Source: Durusdinium trenchii | Taxonomy: Eukaryota > Sar > Dinophyceae > Suessiales > Symbiodiniaceae | Direction: 5' to 3' | Length of the DNA stretch: 64,000 nt | Assembly: GCA_963970005.1 (NCBI GenBank) | Contig: CAXAMN010003736.1 | Location: 54,578 to 118,577 of the forward strand | In this document: one piece after another, positions 37,401 to 49,000 of the stretch | Numbering within the stretch: position 1 is the stretch's first letter | Layout of the letters: every line of letters begins with the position of its first letter | Made by a program: the position numbers and the translations under genes | The notes under the pieces: generated by a model | Told to the model about the DNA's origin: nothing | What the model saw: only the letters and a program-made list of their open reading frames with translations | The model's database searches: none

Positions 37401-38756
37401 AGGGCGAGCCCGAAAGTTCGTCTTTAAGGCAGCCTCGAACATCTTTGCCCAAGAAAGTTCAATAGACACGTGATGATCTCATCCTGGGAAGGGTTCCCGG
37501 TCGCAGCAAATTTGAGAAAAACACCGTGTTTTTGGTACCACCGAGGACACGTCCCTTCCAAGAGATGAACGGCTTTTGCGCCCACCCATGTCTATTTGAT
37601 GTTTAGCTTGGCTGCGGATCCTGAGGCTTAGAGGCCTACAAAGCAGATGGTTCCGCCTTTGAGACCGAGGGCGAGCCCGAGAGCAAGCGACGGAAGCGGT
37701 GCCTGGTGGCGGGACCCTTGTGCTTCCAGGGCGATGTGGTGAGCAAGGAGCGAACGCGAAGACGGCGGACCAGTGGCGAAAATAACGACCATCAGATTGG
37801 TAATGTGTATTTTGTCGGCATTTGACAGGGAAGGCTGCTTTTTTAGAACTGAGACACTGTACTGAACAGTGTGTAGCGTCTAAAGCCGACGTCGATATAT
37901 ACTGCACCGTTTGTTGGGCTTCTGGCACTTTCTGGGACTCATTGACATCACCCACGTGTTCCCAGAACGGTTTTGTTCGCCTCTTCTTCGCGTTCCTCTC
38001 CGCAGCCGCAGCCGCGAAGCCGTTCCGCAGCCGCAGGACGCGCTCTTGCCGGCGGAGCTGAAGGAGGGGGATCTGCTGGTGATGAAAGATGCCGGGCGCC
38101 TGGGACGGAGACGGCTTAGGACCGAGGTCCGGCATGGGACGACCATACAGGCCCAAAAGAAGCACGGTGATCCTAGATGTACAGGATCTCCAACAAGCTA
38201 ATGTATTGTATAGGAACAACATGGAATCAGGGAACAAAACATGGGTTTCCAGCAACCTTGCATGATCCGTTGGTTGCGAACATACCCTGTCGGGTTTCTT
38301 GAACTTGCCATCCACCGGGTCGATCACCCGTTTGTGCGGGCAGCCCAGCGCGAACATGCCCCCTTGATCGTTGGGAGGGTTCAAAAAGCTCGTCAACTCT
38401 TCACAAACCATTTGGTTTTTCGGTTGCAGGGGAGAGTGTCACCCAGAGGATACAAAGATGAGGTTACTTAAATTCACTGAACAACTCCATGTCCGGGACC
38501 TCTGAATCACTCGCGCCGAGGGCCAACACCCTCTCGATGCATTCGCGCCATTGCTCGCGCCTGGCGCCACCGGTCTATGGCTACAGGCCACCACGCGGGC
38601 CACGCGGGCCACGCCGTTTCCGTGACCGTGACTCCACCGGTCGCGTCGTGGTGGTCGAGCCGCGCGATCCTCAGGACGCCCAACGCCACCTCCGAGTCCG
38701 TGGAGTTCGTGGAGATCAAGCCGCGCGAGACGATGCAACAGCTCCCCGGAGCGTGA
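28419..38756 (+). CDS. Fold-type III PLP-dependent decarboxylase (ornithine/diaminopimelate/arginine decarboxylase 2 family), 15 exons
   Basis: Exons: 28419-28496, 29495-29559, 29955-30024, 30959-31018, 32256-32450, 32842-33000, 34204-34259, 34513-34612, 35505-35564, 36074-36133, 37219-37291, 37647-37747, 38037-38095, 38521-38586, 38675-38756 (TGA). All 14 junctions keep phase, giving about 425 residues, near the family's usual length. Family landmarks appear in order: VPLCVFYDLDLFDAHL; MAIKACPLSR with the PLP lysine codon at 29516; GFGVECASMGEV; VFDSPAKTRKEL; NLDNF; GLRINPLVGAG; SKFGV; HIHIGSGG; VLDIGGG; the TEFG segment; GPLCFQGD with the active-site cysteine; a C-terminal GYR. Enzymes of this family remove a carboxyl group from basic amino acids or diaminopimelate; substrate cannot be told here. 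Two usual PLP contacts differ: TEFGQ has Gln for Arg, and DAGAN has Asn for Tyr. Donors are 11 GC, 2 GT and 1 GA. Confidence 0.9.
30348..30463. repeat. Modular CTAGTAG-word repeat containing a 10-N gap
   Basis: Words CCTAGTAAGGCACTTGTT and CCTAGTAGCTTCTTGTTACT alternate. Ns occupy 30404-30413 between two copies of AGTAAGGCACTTGTT, so the gap is a repeat-induced assembly break. Confidence 0.8.
31404..31520. repeat. Modular CTAGTAG-word repeat
   Basis: Includes CCTAGTAGCTTCCTTGTTAC, CGTAGCGATGCCCTTTGCTA and GTATGGCCAGGAGCCCCGAA. It abuts the foldback element that starts at 31521. Confidence 0.65.
31521..31611. repeat. Near-perfect foldback MITE, CCCAGACGCTCC family
   Basis: Arms of 38 bases (31521-31558 and 31574-31611) match with one mismatch around a 15-base loop. 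Ends are CCCAGACGCTCC and GGAGCGTCTGGG, and both flanks begin with TA, as expected for a TA target duplication. A more diverged relative is at 63284-63358 and partial ends occur near 6,160 and 33,840. Confidence 0.75.
32466..32500. repeat. GGAGT pentanucleotide and nearby TCC microsatellites
   Basis: About five tandem GGAGT units lie here. A pure TCC run lies at 32772-32795. Both fall in the same decarboxylase intron. Confidence 0.8.
33770..33855. repeat. Foldback element remnant
   Basis: GGACTGCCGATCAATTGACC is mirrored loosely by CTGATCGGCATATATACCAG, followed by CGAGCGTCTGGGA. It combines the GATCGGCA core with the GCGTCTGGG end of the 31.5-kb element. Confidence 0.5.
34627..34645. repeat. 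CT dinucleotide microsatellite
   Basis: A pure CT run starts 14 bases after the GC donor of the exon ending at 34612. Confidence 0.85.
35259..35350. repeat. Modular CTAGTAG-word repeat
   Basis: Words TAGCACGGCCAGGAGCCCC, TAGTAGCTTCCTTGTTCC and TAGTAGCGATGCCAGGAGCC follow one another. Confidence 0.65.
36390..36845. repeat. Two modular CTAGTAG-word runs in one intron
   Basis: Runs at 36390-36440 (TAGTAGCAATGGCCTCCAAC words) and 36716-36845 (TAGTAACAAGTGCCTTACTA words, then the same words in the opposite orientation). Both fall in the intron 36134-37218 of the decarboxylase gene. Confidence 0.65.
37001..37052. repeat. Perfect 18-bp foldback
   Basis: ATATATGCCGATCAGTTG at 37001-37018 has its exact complement at 37035-37052 with a 16-base loop. 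It belongs to the GATCGGCA foldback group. Confidence 0.7.
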
Positions 38757-39892
38757 CCCACGCGTTGTTCGGTAAGAAGAAAACCGCTTGAGTCAAGACC
38801 CACGCGTTTTAATACTGAGAAGAACGCCCCAGCTTCTTCAAGAGAGCTGTGACTCGGCAGATGTTATCATGTTTTCAGACGTAGACCTTAAAGATTGAAG
38901 CAACCACGATTCTTCTCGGGCACAAAGGCTTAGCAGATCTTCAGTCTTCGTTTTGGGACGTAAACCCCATCTACAGTGGATTCGGCGTGGCCTTCTGCCC
39001 CCCTAGAAAACATTTATAAAGATGAGGATCTGATCTGACTGCAAAATCGAAGTGCCAAAAGGTTCCATCTACCAGGGCCCCCTAAGGGGTGTCTAATTAT
39101 AGCTCCTAGGGAGCTTCAGGGGTATCCATGGATACCACCCCGAACCGGGGGGGCTCTGGTTCGTTGACAACCAATCCATTTCAGGCACCAAAACTCGAAG
39201 ACCCACGACTCCAGTCGCTCCGGACTGTCGTACCGGTCTCGTACCGGTCGTGGCGATCCGGTGAGGTTGTACGACTTCTGGGGCCCGCTGGCCTAGCGGA
39301 AGACGCCCGCGTAGGGCGCCGGCACTGCCATCTGCTTCTGAGCCGATGACCCGCAAGGCGTCGGGTGCAGAGGGTGGATGACTCCAAGTTGCGAGCAGTT
39401 CCTTAAAGGACTCCAGTGAGGACTCTCCCCCCCAGCCTTGGCTCCCCCAAGATAAGCAAATGATTTGGTCCGAGCTTCCGCCCTTCCTGGGAGCTTGACG
39501 CCTGGGAGGGAGACCCCGATGAGGAGGTCGCTACAAGTCCAGGACTGATATACGCACCTAGCGCTTCCTGGTTGGGTGTCCTGTCTGGTGAGCTATAAGC
39601 GGTGTAGGGTTGTCCAACTTGGTAACCCCGAACGGAAGCAGCTGGTATGAGTCGACTGAGAGGGTAGTTCCAAGCCTGGAGGATAGCTGCGGGCCGAGCC
39701 ATTTGTTCACATAGTGAGGACTGTCAGAGGATCGATCGAGGACTGTCAGAGCTCACACGAGCTGTTGAGAGGAATGGTCCTGGTGTTGCTGGTCGAAAGG
39801 AGGGTCTTTGGTGTCACAAGCTGTTGAGAGCAACTGTGTACAAGAGTTTGGGCCTAAAAGTCAGATGGATAGATGATTAATATTGATTAATA

Positions 39893-40004
39893 GGGGTGTC
39901 CGAACTTACCTGTAACATCCTGTAACTGTCTGTAACCATATGTTTAAGAGAAAGGCCGTTGCTGACCATCATCCTCTACTGTTACAGGGAATAGGACACA
40001 CCCA
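39893..40004. repeat. MITE-like element with inverted ends, copy 2
   Basis: The left end GGGTGTCCGAACTTACCTGTAACA (split here as GGGTGTCC then TTACCTGTAACA) mirrors the right end TGTTACAGGGAATAGG then ACACACCC. The variant bases of both outer ends changed together, as in the other copies. Confidence 0.65.
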
Positions 40005-40059
40005 AGATCTATGGTCAAAGGAAGTTTAGAAGGAACTTCCGTGTTACGAACATTTACAT

Positions 40060-40180
40060 CACTCATCATACACCACTCATCACCACTCGTCAAACCACCA
40101 CTCATCATACACCACTCATCAAACCACCACTCATCAAACCACCACTCATCATACACCACTCATCATACACCACTCATCAG
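40060..40180. repeat. Short tandem array of CATACACCACTCAT words
   Basis: Units of about 13-14 bases alternate between ATACACCACTCATC and AAACCACCACTCATC. The same words return at 41297-41375, so the larger arrays between them are bracketed. Confidence 0.75.
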
Positions 40181-40183
40181 ATT

Positions 40184-40495
40184 TCGTGGCAGGTGCAGCA
40201 ATTTGTGAACCTCCATGTGCAGATTTCGTGGCAGGTGCACTACAAAATGCGTTTTCGAGAGATAGCGGACGCACGAAATGCTGCATTTTTCAATAGAACC
40301 GGTGGCTTCGAACCTGGCAAGTCTAGCTCTGCGGAACGACTGTTGCGAGACGGTCTCGGGTCATGCTCGGTCGGCCGTCCATTGTGGTTAGGTGTTCACT
40401 TGTCTCTTGAAGTGCAGATTTCGTGGCAGGCGCAGCACTTTGTGAACCTCCATGTGCAGATTTCGTGGCAGGCACAGCACTTTGTGAAGCTGAGA
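40184..40495. repeat. 42-bp repeat units with interruption
   Basis: Units read GCAGATTTCGTGGCAGGTGC then AGCACTTTGTGAACCTCCAT. They are the reverse complement of the 42-bp array at 49452-49860. Two units on each side flank an unrelated insert of about 160 bases. Confidence 0.75.
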
Positions 40496-41065
40496 ACTGG
40501 CGACTTTCTAGTACAACTTTAGTACGTGGAGCAATCTGTAGAGCTGGAAGCTGAGAACTGGCGACTTTGTAGTACAACTTGAGTACGCGGAGCAATCTGT
40601 AGAGCTGGAAGCTGAGAACTGGCGACTTTCTAGTACAACTTTAGAGCTGGAAGCTGAGAACTGGCGACTTTGTAGTACAACTTTAGTACGCGGAGCAATC
40701 TGTAGAGCTGGAAGCTGAGAACTGGCGACTTTCTAGTACAACTTTAGTACGCGGAGCAATCTGTAGAGCTGGAAGCTGAGAACTGGCGAAATTCAAGTAC
40801 AACTTTAGTACGCGGAGCAATCTGTAGAGCTGGAAGCTGAGAACTGGCGACTTTGTAGTACAACTTTAGTTCGCAGAGCAATCTGTGCAGCTAGAAGCTG
40901 AGAACTGGCGACTGTGTAGTACAACTGCAATACGCGGAGCATCTGGGGAGCTGGAAGATGAGAACTGACTGGCGACTTTCTAGTACAACTTTAGCACGCG
41001 GAACAACCTGTGGAGCTGGAAGAAGAGAACTGGCCACTTTGTAGTACAAGTGTAGTACGCGGAGG
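40496..41065. repeat. 61-bp tandem array
   Basis: About nine units contain GAGCTGGAAGCTGAGAACTG, GCGACTTTCTAGTACAACTT and TAGTACGCGGAGCAATCTGT. Period is 61 bases where measured (40541 to 40602). One unit near 40643 is truncated and units diverge toward the right end. Two reverse-complement units lie at 57303-57405. Confidence 0.8.
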
Positions 41066-41226
41066 AGTCATCTCTCGCTGCTGAGTCAGCTCCCGCTGCT
41101 GTGAGTCATCTCTCGCGACTGAGTCATCTCTCGCTGCTCATTTATCTCTCGTTGCTGAGTCAGCTCTCGCTATAGCCATCTCTCGCGGCTGAGTCATCTC
41201 TCGCTGCTGAGTCATCTCTCGCGGCG
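41066..41226. repeat. Tandem array of GAGTCATCTCTCGCTGCT
   Basis: Eight or so imperfect units of about 18-21 bases directly follow the 61-bp array. Confidence 0.75.
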
Positions 41227-42699
41227 TGCAGGTTTGGCGCAGTTCATACTGATAGTACTTGGTTGCATTTATGCAGGGCAGGACATTCAACTGCTGGTCA
41301 ATACACCACTCATCATACACCACTCAGCATACACAACTCATCATACACCACTCATCATACACCACTCGTCATGCACCCCTCTTGTCGTGGCAAAGATACA
41401 ACCCAGTACGCTGTTGTGAGCTGCTGATCCTGCAGGGGGGCACACACCTTACACACGTGGAATCCCGTGGGTCAAAAGTCCGGAGCGTGTGCGTTTGACT
41501 GGAGGACGCGCATGTTGGAGAGAACGTGGACACTCCTATAGGTCAATTTGTTCTTATAGGAAACTTCCGCCGCCGGCTTGCCCGAGAAAACTACTTGTAC
41601 AGCTTGATATAATTCAATCAGTACTACGTGTGCCTAGACCCACACATCTGCAGCTGTTTCTCCTCTTCCAGTTCGGTGGGCGTCCACATCAGGGGGGGGT
41701 CGTACAGGAGAAGTACCGCCACCCATGGCCACCAGGTGCATTGAACGACCCCACCACATTCCTCGGTGGCTAAAACCTTCAGGGATGAGGACAGGCGTAC
41801 AAAATCGACAGGTGGAAGAAGGCGACTGTTCAATTTTCCAGTAAGATTGAGGGGGTCACCCCAAAATCGCATGTTGGAAGGGATCATTTGAGAGCACCGA
41901 AAGCTACAAAGTGGAAGCCAGATCTTCAGTTCAAGTCGTTTTCGAGGGCAGCCAGCCAGCAAACCTGCAGGCCATGACTGAGATGGAACTGCACTGACTG
42001 ACCCTGACGAACTGCACTGACCGACTGCGCTTGGCGCCCTTCCTGGGAGCAGAGGAGCTTGCTTTTGTGGCTCATGATGATTTAGACTCATCGTGTCAAG
42101 CCAAAGTGCACGACTCAAGAACGGTTCGTTCGAGAAGAAATCGCTGTAGAAGGCGGGTTTGACTCAAAAGGAGGTGTTTCCTTTATGGCCTGTTTCAGAA
42201 GATGTGTGAACACTGTCCAGTTACTGGAGACTCAAATCACCAGAAGGCCCAGGTGTTGAAGACGGAAATGCTTCTGACAAGCCCACCCAAGAGCTTTGAT
42301 AACTGTTGGTTTCCCGTTGATGTTCCCTTTTTGAGTCGATCTTCTTTAGGTTCAAAAAGGATCATGAGATCCCTTTTGATGACAAACCCATATTCTTTTG
42401 CATAGCCTCTCATCCATCCAGCCCTCTTCGTGTACAGTGTGCAGCGATCGACGGGGATCGGAGAAGACCGAGCGAAAAGACCGACCGACCGTACCGTCGT
42501 ACGCACGATGAGGTCCGCAGATGAGGTGGTGTTTCGGTCCCACAAAATAGAAGCAAAAGAGACTGATGATAGAATCTGATAGAAGGACCGAAGCAAAATG
42601 AGTGGCAGTTTGGCCACGAAAGTCTTTTGGGGTGTCATGTGAACACTCCATGAACGTAGTTTTTTTAAATGAAGGTTTTCTAAAAGGCGAACATTGTTA

Positions 42700-42762
42700 A
42701 ACCATCATTAGTAAACCACTGGTTCCCCTAGTAAGGCACTTGTCCCTAGCAGCGAAGACACT
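42700..42762. repeat. Modular CTAGTAG-word repeat, degraded
   Basis: Words AACCATCATTAGTAAACCAC and CCCTAGTAAGGCACTTGTCC are recognisable. Confidence 0.5.
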
Positions 42763-43053
42763 CCAATCGGCTCGGTTCTGCTCCGAACGATCCGACACAT
42801 CGGACAACCGGGACTTCGGCGCCCTTTTCGTTCAAACATGAGGAGGGTTCACGGTGCCAGCATGGTGCAGCCATACAGGGTAGGGGTTTTTCCTTGTTTG
42901 CAAGGAAAACGCATAAAAACACACAGAGACCCAAAAGCTGACACTTCTTGTTGGTTCTTTTTTGTTTCCTCGTCCTTCTCAGGTCGTGTTTCTTTGGTTT
43001 TTTGTCCACAAGAACTCTCCGTGCGTGGAACTCTCCGCTCATCTCCTCCTAAG

Positions 43054-46000
43054 GATTGATCGCGCCTGACCTGCCCGAGTTGGACCTCTTCCTAAGTCAG
43101 GACTGGTCCAGCGATTTCGCGGCGTGGTGGTCCATTTGGAGCAGCTGGACCACAGCTTCATATCCTGGCCGAGTTCACATCACATGAATGAATCACCTTT
43201 TGAAAAAGGAGACTCGCTTGAGAAGAAGCTATGGAGGTTGATGATTACCACTCGCTTGATGAACTTGCCAAAGATCTCTCTGATGCTGAGCGAAGGGCAT
43301 TTGTGGATCTACTGGACCTGGCGGAGAACGTGTGGCGGAATTAACACGCAGAAGGTGAGCCGTACGAGTACCCTCTGGAGCACGTACCTGACATATATTC
43401 TGAACATATAGGTAGGGCAGGTAGGGTACCATCTTCGATTTCAGTCGAAGAGGGGCGTAGCACTAGGCTGTCGGGGAGAGGCTCTTTTGAGGGAGGTCAC
43501 CAGCTTTGCCCTCGGCCACTCAGCGGCTGCGCGCTGGACAGAACTCCCACCCTTTTCGATGGCGGCGGAGGCACTCGTTCACGCCGGCACATCCTTTGCG
43601 TCGCCCTTCTCACATTCCTTTTCGTCACATCCTGCAGCTGGTAACAAAGGGCATCGCTACTAGGAGCAGGAAGCTACTAGTAGCTACTAGTAGCTCCTGG
43701 CCTTCCTACTAGTAACAAGAGGACGCTACTCGTCGCAAGAAGCGACTACTAGGCGGAGGCCATCGCTATCAGGTTGGGAGGCCATTCCTACTATAGTAAC
43801 AAGCAGTTTCCTCACAACACTTCTCTCCCAGCCACCCCGCCGGTCTCAGGAGGAGGCCCTCTGCGTGGCCTTGTTGGGCGATCGGTCCGCGACAGAAACC
43901 TTCGGCGAGCAGAGTTGGCCGGTGCCAGTGCTGGCGCAGGTGCGGGTTGGATCAGTTGGGAGGTCGGAAGTCGGAGGTCGGAAGTCTATTTGGGTCTGGC
44001 TGCGGCTTGCTTCTTTTGACCAAATAAGCGCTTCTTATTACACTTCCGAACTGACCATTTTGGTGTTTGCGGGATGGAAGGTGGTATTTTCGGTGGTTTC
44101 GATGGCGTGGGATGGAGATCTGGCCCAAAAGATGATCCTCAGCAGGGACCTCTGGCGTGGGGTCCGAAACTCAGTTGGTCCAGCCCTGCAGCACCAGCAG
44201 CTTGAAGTTCCAGCAGCTTGAGTGCCCCTAACTTAGCAATTCGTGGTCCCCTAGAACCCGGTGCTTTGATCACCGTTGGTCCTTTGCACCGGCCTATGGA
44301 CAGTCCTTGGAAAAATATATGAGTACCGGTCACCGTTTCATGTTCCCCGGTGGTAAAGATGGGGAAAGGAAGAATTCAGAAAGTTAGTGGTCCGAAGATG
44401 GTTTGTATTTTGACAATGATTTGACCAAACATCCCCAAATCGGCACCTGCTTTCAGGTGTCGTAGATGTTTTTCAAGCCATGAAAGAAATCATGCACGTT
44501 GAGGCTACTTTGAGGCGACGACATGCAGTGTGTTCACTTTGAACTCCATGATCTAAACTTTTGAGATCACGACGTCAGCAACAGAGTGACTTGTGGAGAC
44601 ACGAGATTCAGAGGTCAGGTCTGTTGAGCGAAATTCCGCTGACCGTGGGAGGTGAAAACAAGGGCAGCAAGGGGGTTGCAGTGGGTTTTGTGGCTAGAAA
44701 ATTGCATCTTTGGATTCTAAAGGCATCTCAAAACCATTGGTGTGTAGCGGAACATGCCTCATTTATCAGTGGTGCCACGTTCTTCATTCTTCCACATCTT
44801 CCAAGTGACAAAACAAGCAGCTCCACCCTTTCCAACGCTCGGCAGGCGCAGCCTGCTGGTTGCCCTGGTATCTTGATGCCATGGTGGGCCTTCCTGCAAC
44901 AAGATTGGACTCGCAGATACACGGAGCTCCAGATCCGCGTGCGGCTGACCGTTCGGACGTGGCGGTGGGACTTCCCTTGGTTGGCTGAAAGTCAAACAAC
45001 ATCTGTGGGGTCGCAGTCAAAGCCAGACAATTCATTGGGACATTCGGCTCGGTCGCCAGTTCAAGGAAGACCACAGCTGCGGTCTTGCAAACGGAAGGTC
45101 TTTTTGGTCACGTTGGGTCTGGCGGTTGCATGGACCGCATCGACCAATCCCGGTCCCCCGCCGGACGGTCGGTGGACCCGCCGGTGGGCGGTGCGACGGT
45201 CGGACTTCAGCGGGTTGCCAGTGGGGATCAGAGATGACCACGTGGCAGTCTGAATGGGCTGATAGATTCTTGGGCTGATGTCAGTCAGATACATTCCATG
45301 AGTCCGATAGATCGAAATTGTGGAGGTTCTTCAGGATTCCGATCCTGAAAGAAGAACATGCAGTCGGAGGCGTATGACAAAAACGATGGTCATATTCATG
45401 TCGAGGGAGTTCTTTCTTGGTTTGAAGAGGGTTTCTGATGTCCAATGGATTCAGAGTTGCCGAGAAGACTCTCATCCCCGTCACCTAAGACTCCGAAGGT
45501 TCTACGCCTCACGGCCGTCAAGCTTACACCCGACTAAACCTTTGGAAAAGGACTGTCCAATGGGTAGATCGTTTTTTCCCGGAGGCTGGTTTAGATTTTG
45601 GGGGGGGCTGCGCACGCTCCAAACACCTCTATTAGAAGGTGCACGGAGATTTTGCCCCGGCGCAGAAGCGCTGCAGGAGAAGCTCTCGCGTGGCCGTGTG
45701 CCCTGGGAGAGCAAGGCGCGGGCGAGAGACCGCAAGCAGGCAGTGGAGCAGGGAAGGGAGTCCAATTTTGAAGGATTTGAATTTCGTCATGACAAGACTT
45801 CGGATCAAAGGCTTGTCACACATCAGAGAGGCAACTGGTCCTGCTGTTTTTGTTTCCTCGCAGCCACTGCGCCCCACGAAAGAAGCCAGTCAATGGCCAC
45901 ACCACCTATGTTTGAGCACAAGAGGCACTGCTTCTCCTGCCTGCAGTATGTTCTTGAATGGACCCACCTGCGAAGAAAGAGCCTCCTCAAGATTTCCAAG

Positions 46001-49000
46001 ATAATTATTGTTGGGCTGCTTCTCTCAACAACGGGCGTTGTCACACTGAAAGGGGGTTTTCTCGGAAAAGGATGACTCCTTTCGCAGGAGAAAAGCGGCG
46101 GGAGCTTGTGGTAACAGGGATCACCTGGGCGAAAAAGACACGCGAATCATAAACAGCAGCGCATGGCTGCGCCATCATCGAACCTGGTTGATTTTTTTAT
46201 GCCTGGTTCAACTGGTCAGGCAACCCTGGATACCATCTGGAAGGGGAAAAAACCCGTGACGATCGCCTCAGAAAAGTCTCCTCTCCTTCTGCCTGCTTGG
46301 AAGCTCGTTCGCTGGACAGGTCTCGAAGCTCTTTTGGCGCGGCTCAGACACGCATTGCCTGCGCCCACACAGCTGTCAGGCGAGACAGAAAGACAGCTTG
46401 AGCAGATGGGCTGTTAATCGTGCCTATTGGGAATCAATGTGTGGAAATGCCCAGGCAAAGTCAAGATGACTAGTGACCAGTGTGGCTGTCAAGTAATCCC
46501 ACTTCGGCCATCGACACGTTTAGGTACTCTAGATGTGTTCCTCGCAATCGCTGCCAAGAGTGAAGTTTGAGGGCGAGGCTCTTAGAGTGCCATCCATCTA
46601 GAAATCCATTTGGTAACTATACTGCGAGTAGGATCAACACCCAGGTTTTGGCAACGATCCTCTCCTTTCTTAAATCCGAGTGATCAACATGAGAGGAGAG
46701 AGGACTTTTTGGTTCTTTTCTGGTCAGCCCTCGCTGAAGACTGAAAACTGGGTTTGCACCCCAACAATGTCGTGAGGATATCAGAAAGTTTCAGCACACC
46801 CTATGAGCTGTTTGGGTAAGCTGTATATCTCACCCAAACACCTTAAGATCCTGTTCGCTGACCGATCAGCCACACGGCCACTCCAGGGCGCCAGCTGCGA
46901 GTGTGGGAACTTCACAGAGAACTGGATGGACTATCCGCGTGCTCGCTTGGTGGCTTGGCGACGAATGGGAGCTGCATGAAGTGGAGGGATGAGAGGTTCA
47001 GGGAAGGGAAGGAAGTTCAGTTGGAAGAGTTTCGAAGGATGAGACAGACTTTGAGAAACGAAGGCAGCCAAATCCGCGGAAGAGATTCTCTACGCATCCC
47101 TGCGGGCGAGTGACCATCTCTCGGCAAGATCCCTTTTTCGGAGGTGTTCTTCCCTCGTTCTTCCCAGAATGGACGACGGTCGGTGCGGCATGCTCCTTCG
47201 GCTTGGGTTCGTTCCGACGTCGGTGGGGATCGCCTTCGATCTGGCTGAGGTCTTGTGGTCCATGCTGATGCCGCAGAAGGTGAGGAAGAACGATCCCATG
47301 CACCGGCCGAAGAACGATCGGGAATCGACCGGCAGCTGCACCGGTTTTTTGAGGGTCGTGAAAACTCTCAGCGGGGTGGAATAACAGGTATAGATAACAT
47401 TGGATACCATTCCTCGGGTCTGTCCAAACTTACCTGTAACACTCAGTAAGCAAGTAAATCACTATTCTTAGAAAAAGGCCTTTGCTAACCAACCTAACCA
47501 TCCTCATCCACTGGGCCCTGGTAATAAGATAGACCCAAACCCATTCCCGCTTTGAAGTTCCGTCTCTCACATGGACTGAGAAGCAAGGGCCCCTGGGATA
47601 AGGCCCCTCAAGGGATCCCGGCACACGACCTTCACGGGGACGAAGGCGAGCTTTCCAGAAAGGATTTGAAGCGGAAAATCAAGTCATGTAGCACTGGCCA
47701 CTGACCCCTACCCTCCATCCTGCTGATCTGAAAGCGCCCTGTTTGGATCGCCCTGTACGTCCTGCGTGGCCCAGAAACGGCCGGGGCACGACTTGCTTTT
47801 CGCATCGACCCGATGGTGCGGCGATCGAAGGGTCTTTGGCCGATTGGAGGGTGAACACCGGTCACGCCGGGGCGACACGACACGGCAGACCACAGGAGAC
47901 CACCACCACATCCGATGTGTTGCACACGTTTTCGCGAAAAGGCAGTTTTGGAGCACGGAATCGAATCTATACAGGCACTCGAGTCTGAAGTCAAATCAAC
48001 GATGAAATCATACTACACATCATGTCCATGGCATGACTATACTTTGCTCGGTTCGACCCGACCCCACTGCCCCTATATCCATCCATCTAAGGGTTCTGGT
48101 GCCCGCACTTCCTTGCCATCCATCCACGTCACGTCGTTTGCACGTCTTCGTCTCGTCTTCGTCTTCGGAGGTGGATGCCAAGTTCACCAAAGACGTGGTG
48201 CACCAGGCCTTGAGGCCTCGCTTTGAAGAGCATCGCCTGCTGGTGGAGGACCCGGATCGTCGCCGCTGCACCGGTGTTTTCGTCGGGACGGACGCCGCCG
48301 ACGCAAACGGGCGGTGCACGGTGTCGTGAGGTAGCAGCCTGGTGCACTTGGGGAGAGTGTCGCCAAGTTCACACTCTTTTTTGATCAACTGGACATTGGT
48401 CAGGTGATCTGGTCGAACAGATGTGGAGCCAGGTGACCGTGTTTCTTGTGCCGCCCACCACGCCACTGGAACCTCGACATGTCGTCTCCCTCCGAAAAAT
48501 GTGAGAAATACAAAAACACCAACGGCAGAGAATCCAATGGCAGAGGTGTTGGCCCCCGCAAACGGCTCAGCGCACCGTGCTTCCTCTTCAAACACCCCAC
48601 GGCGATCTTGCAGCGTCTCTGGTGAGGTCGGCATGTGGTGGCACCCGCGCCACTGGGGTAGACCCACGATCCTCCGCCGCTTCGCTTGGCGTCGTCGAGT
48701 TTGTTTGTAGGTACCTTGAATTATAGACCTATTTGATGTGAGGTTTTGGAGAAGTGCAGAGAGAGAGGGAGAGAAATCCGTACTGATTGCATGTCACACG
48801 CACCACAAAAAGACATCGAAAACGAAAAAACACCATTACTGGGCCATATGGCTCAGTGTTGGCGACGTTTGGGCGATTGTCTTCGTGAGGAGATTGTGCC
48901 ACCAGAAAAGCACGTGGACTACAAGTTCCTCATGTGAGCCCTGCTTCAGCTCCTCACAGCCCGCGTCCACCGCGTCGGAGTTACTGGGCTGGTAGAAATG

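Larger units (their letters stand above)
38757..43053. other. Intergenic stretch between genes D and E, repeat mosaic
   Basis: No exon is recognised. A 16-bp palindrome (GGTATCCATGGATACC) lies at 39121-39136. The minus strand is open at 39093-39356 and 39403-39702, with serine- and proline-rich peptides that I cannot assign. The rest is the tandem-array cluster at 40.06-41.38 kb, unremarkable sequence at 41.4-42.6 kb, and a modular word run at 42700-42762. Confidence 0.5.

Noticed and set aside
39093-39702. Minus-strand ORF pair as a retrotransposon gag
   Set aside because: There is no zinc knuckle, protease or RT motif, and no terminal repeats were seen.
44561-45253. 230-codon ORF
   Set aside because: No start context, no domain, and it could not be linked by splice phase to the exons on either side.
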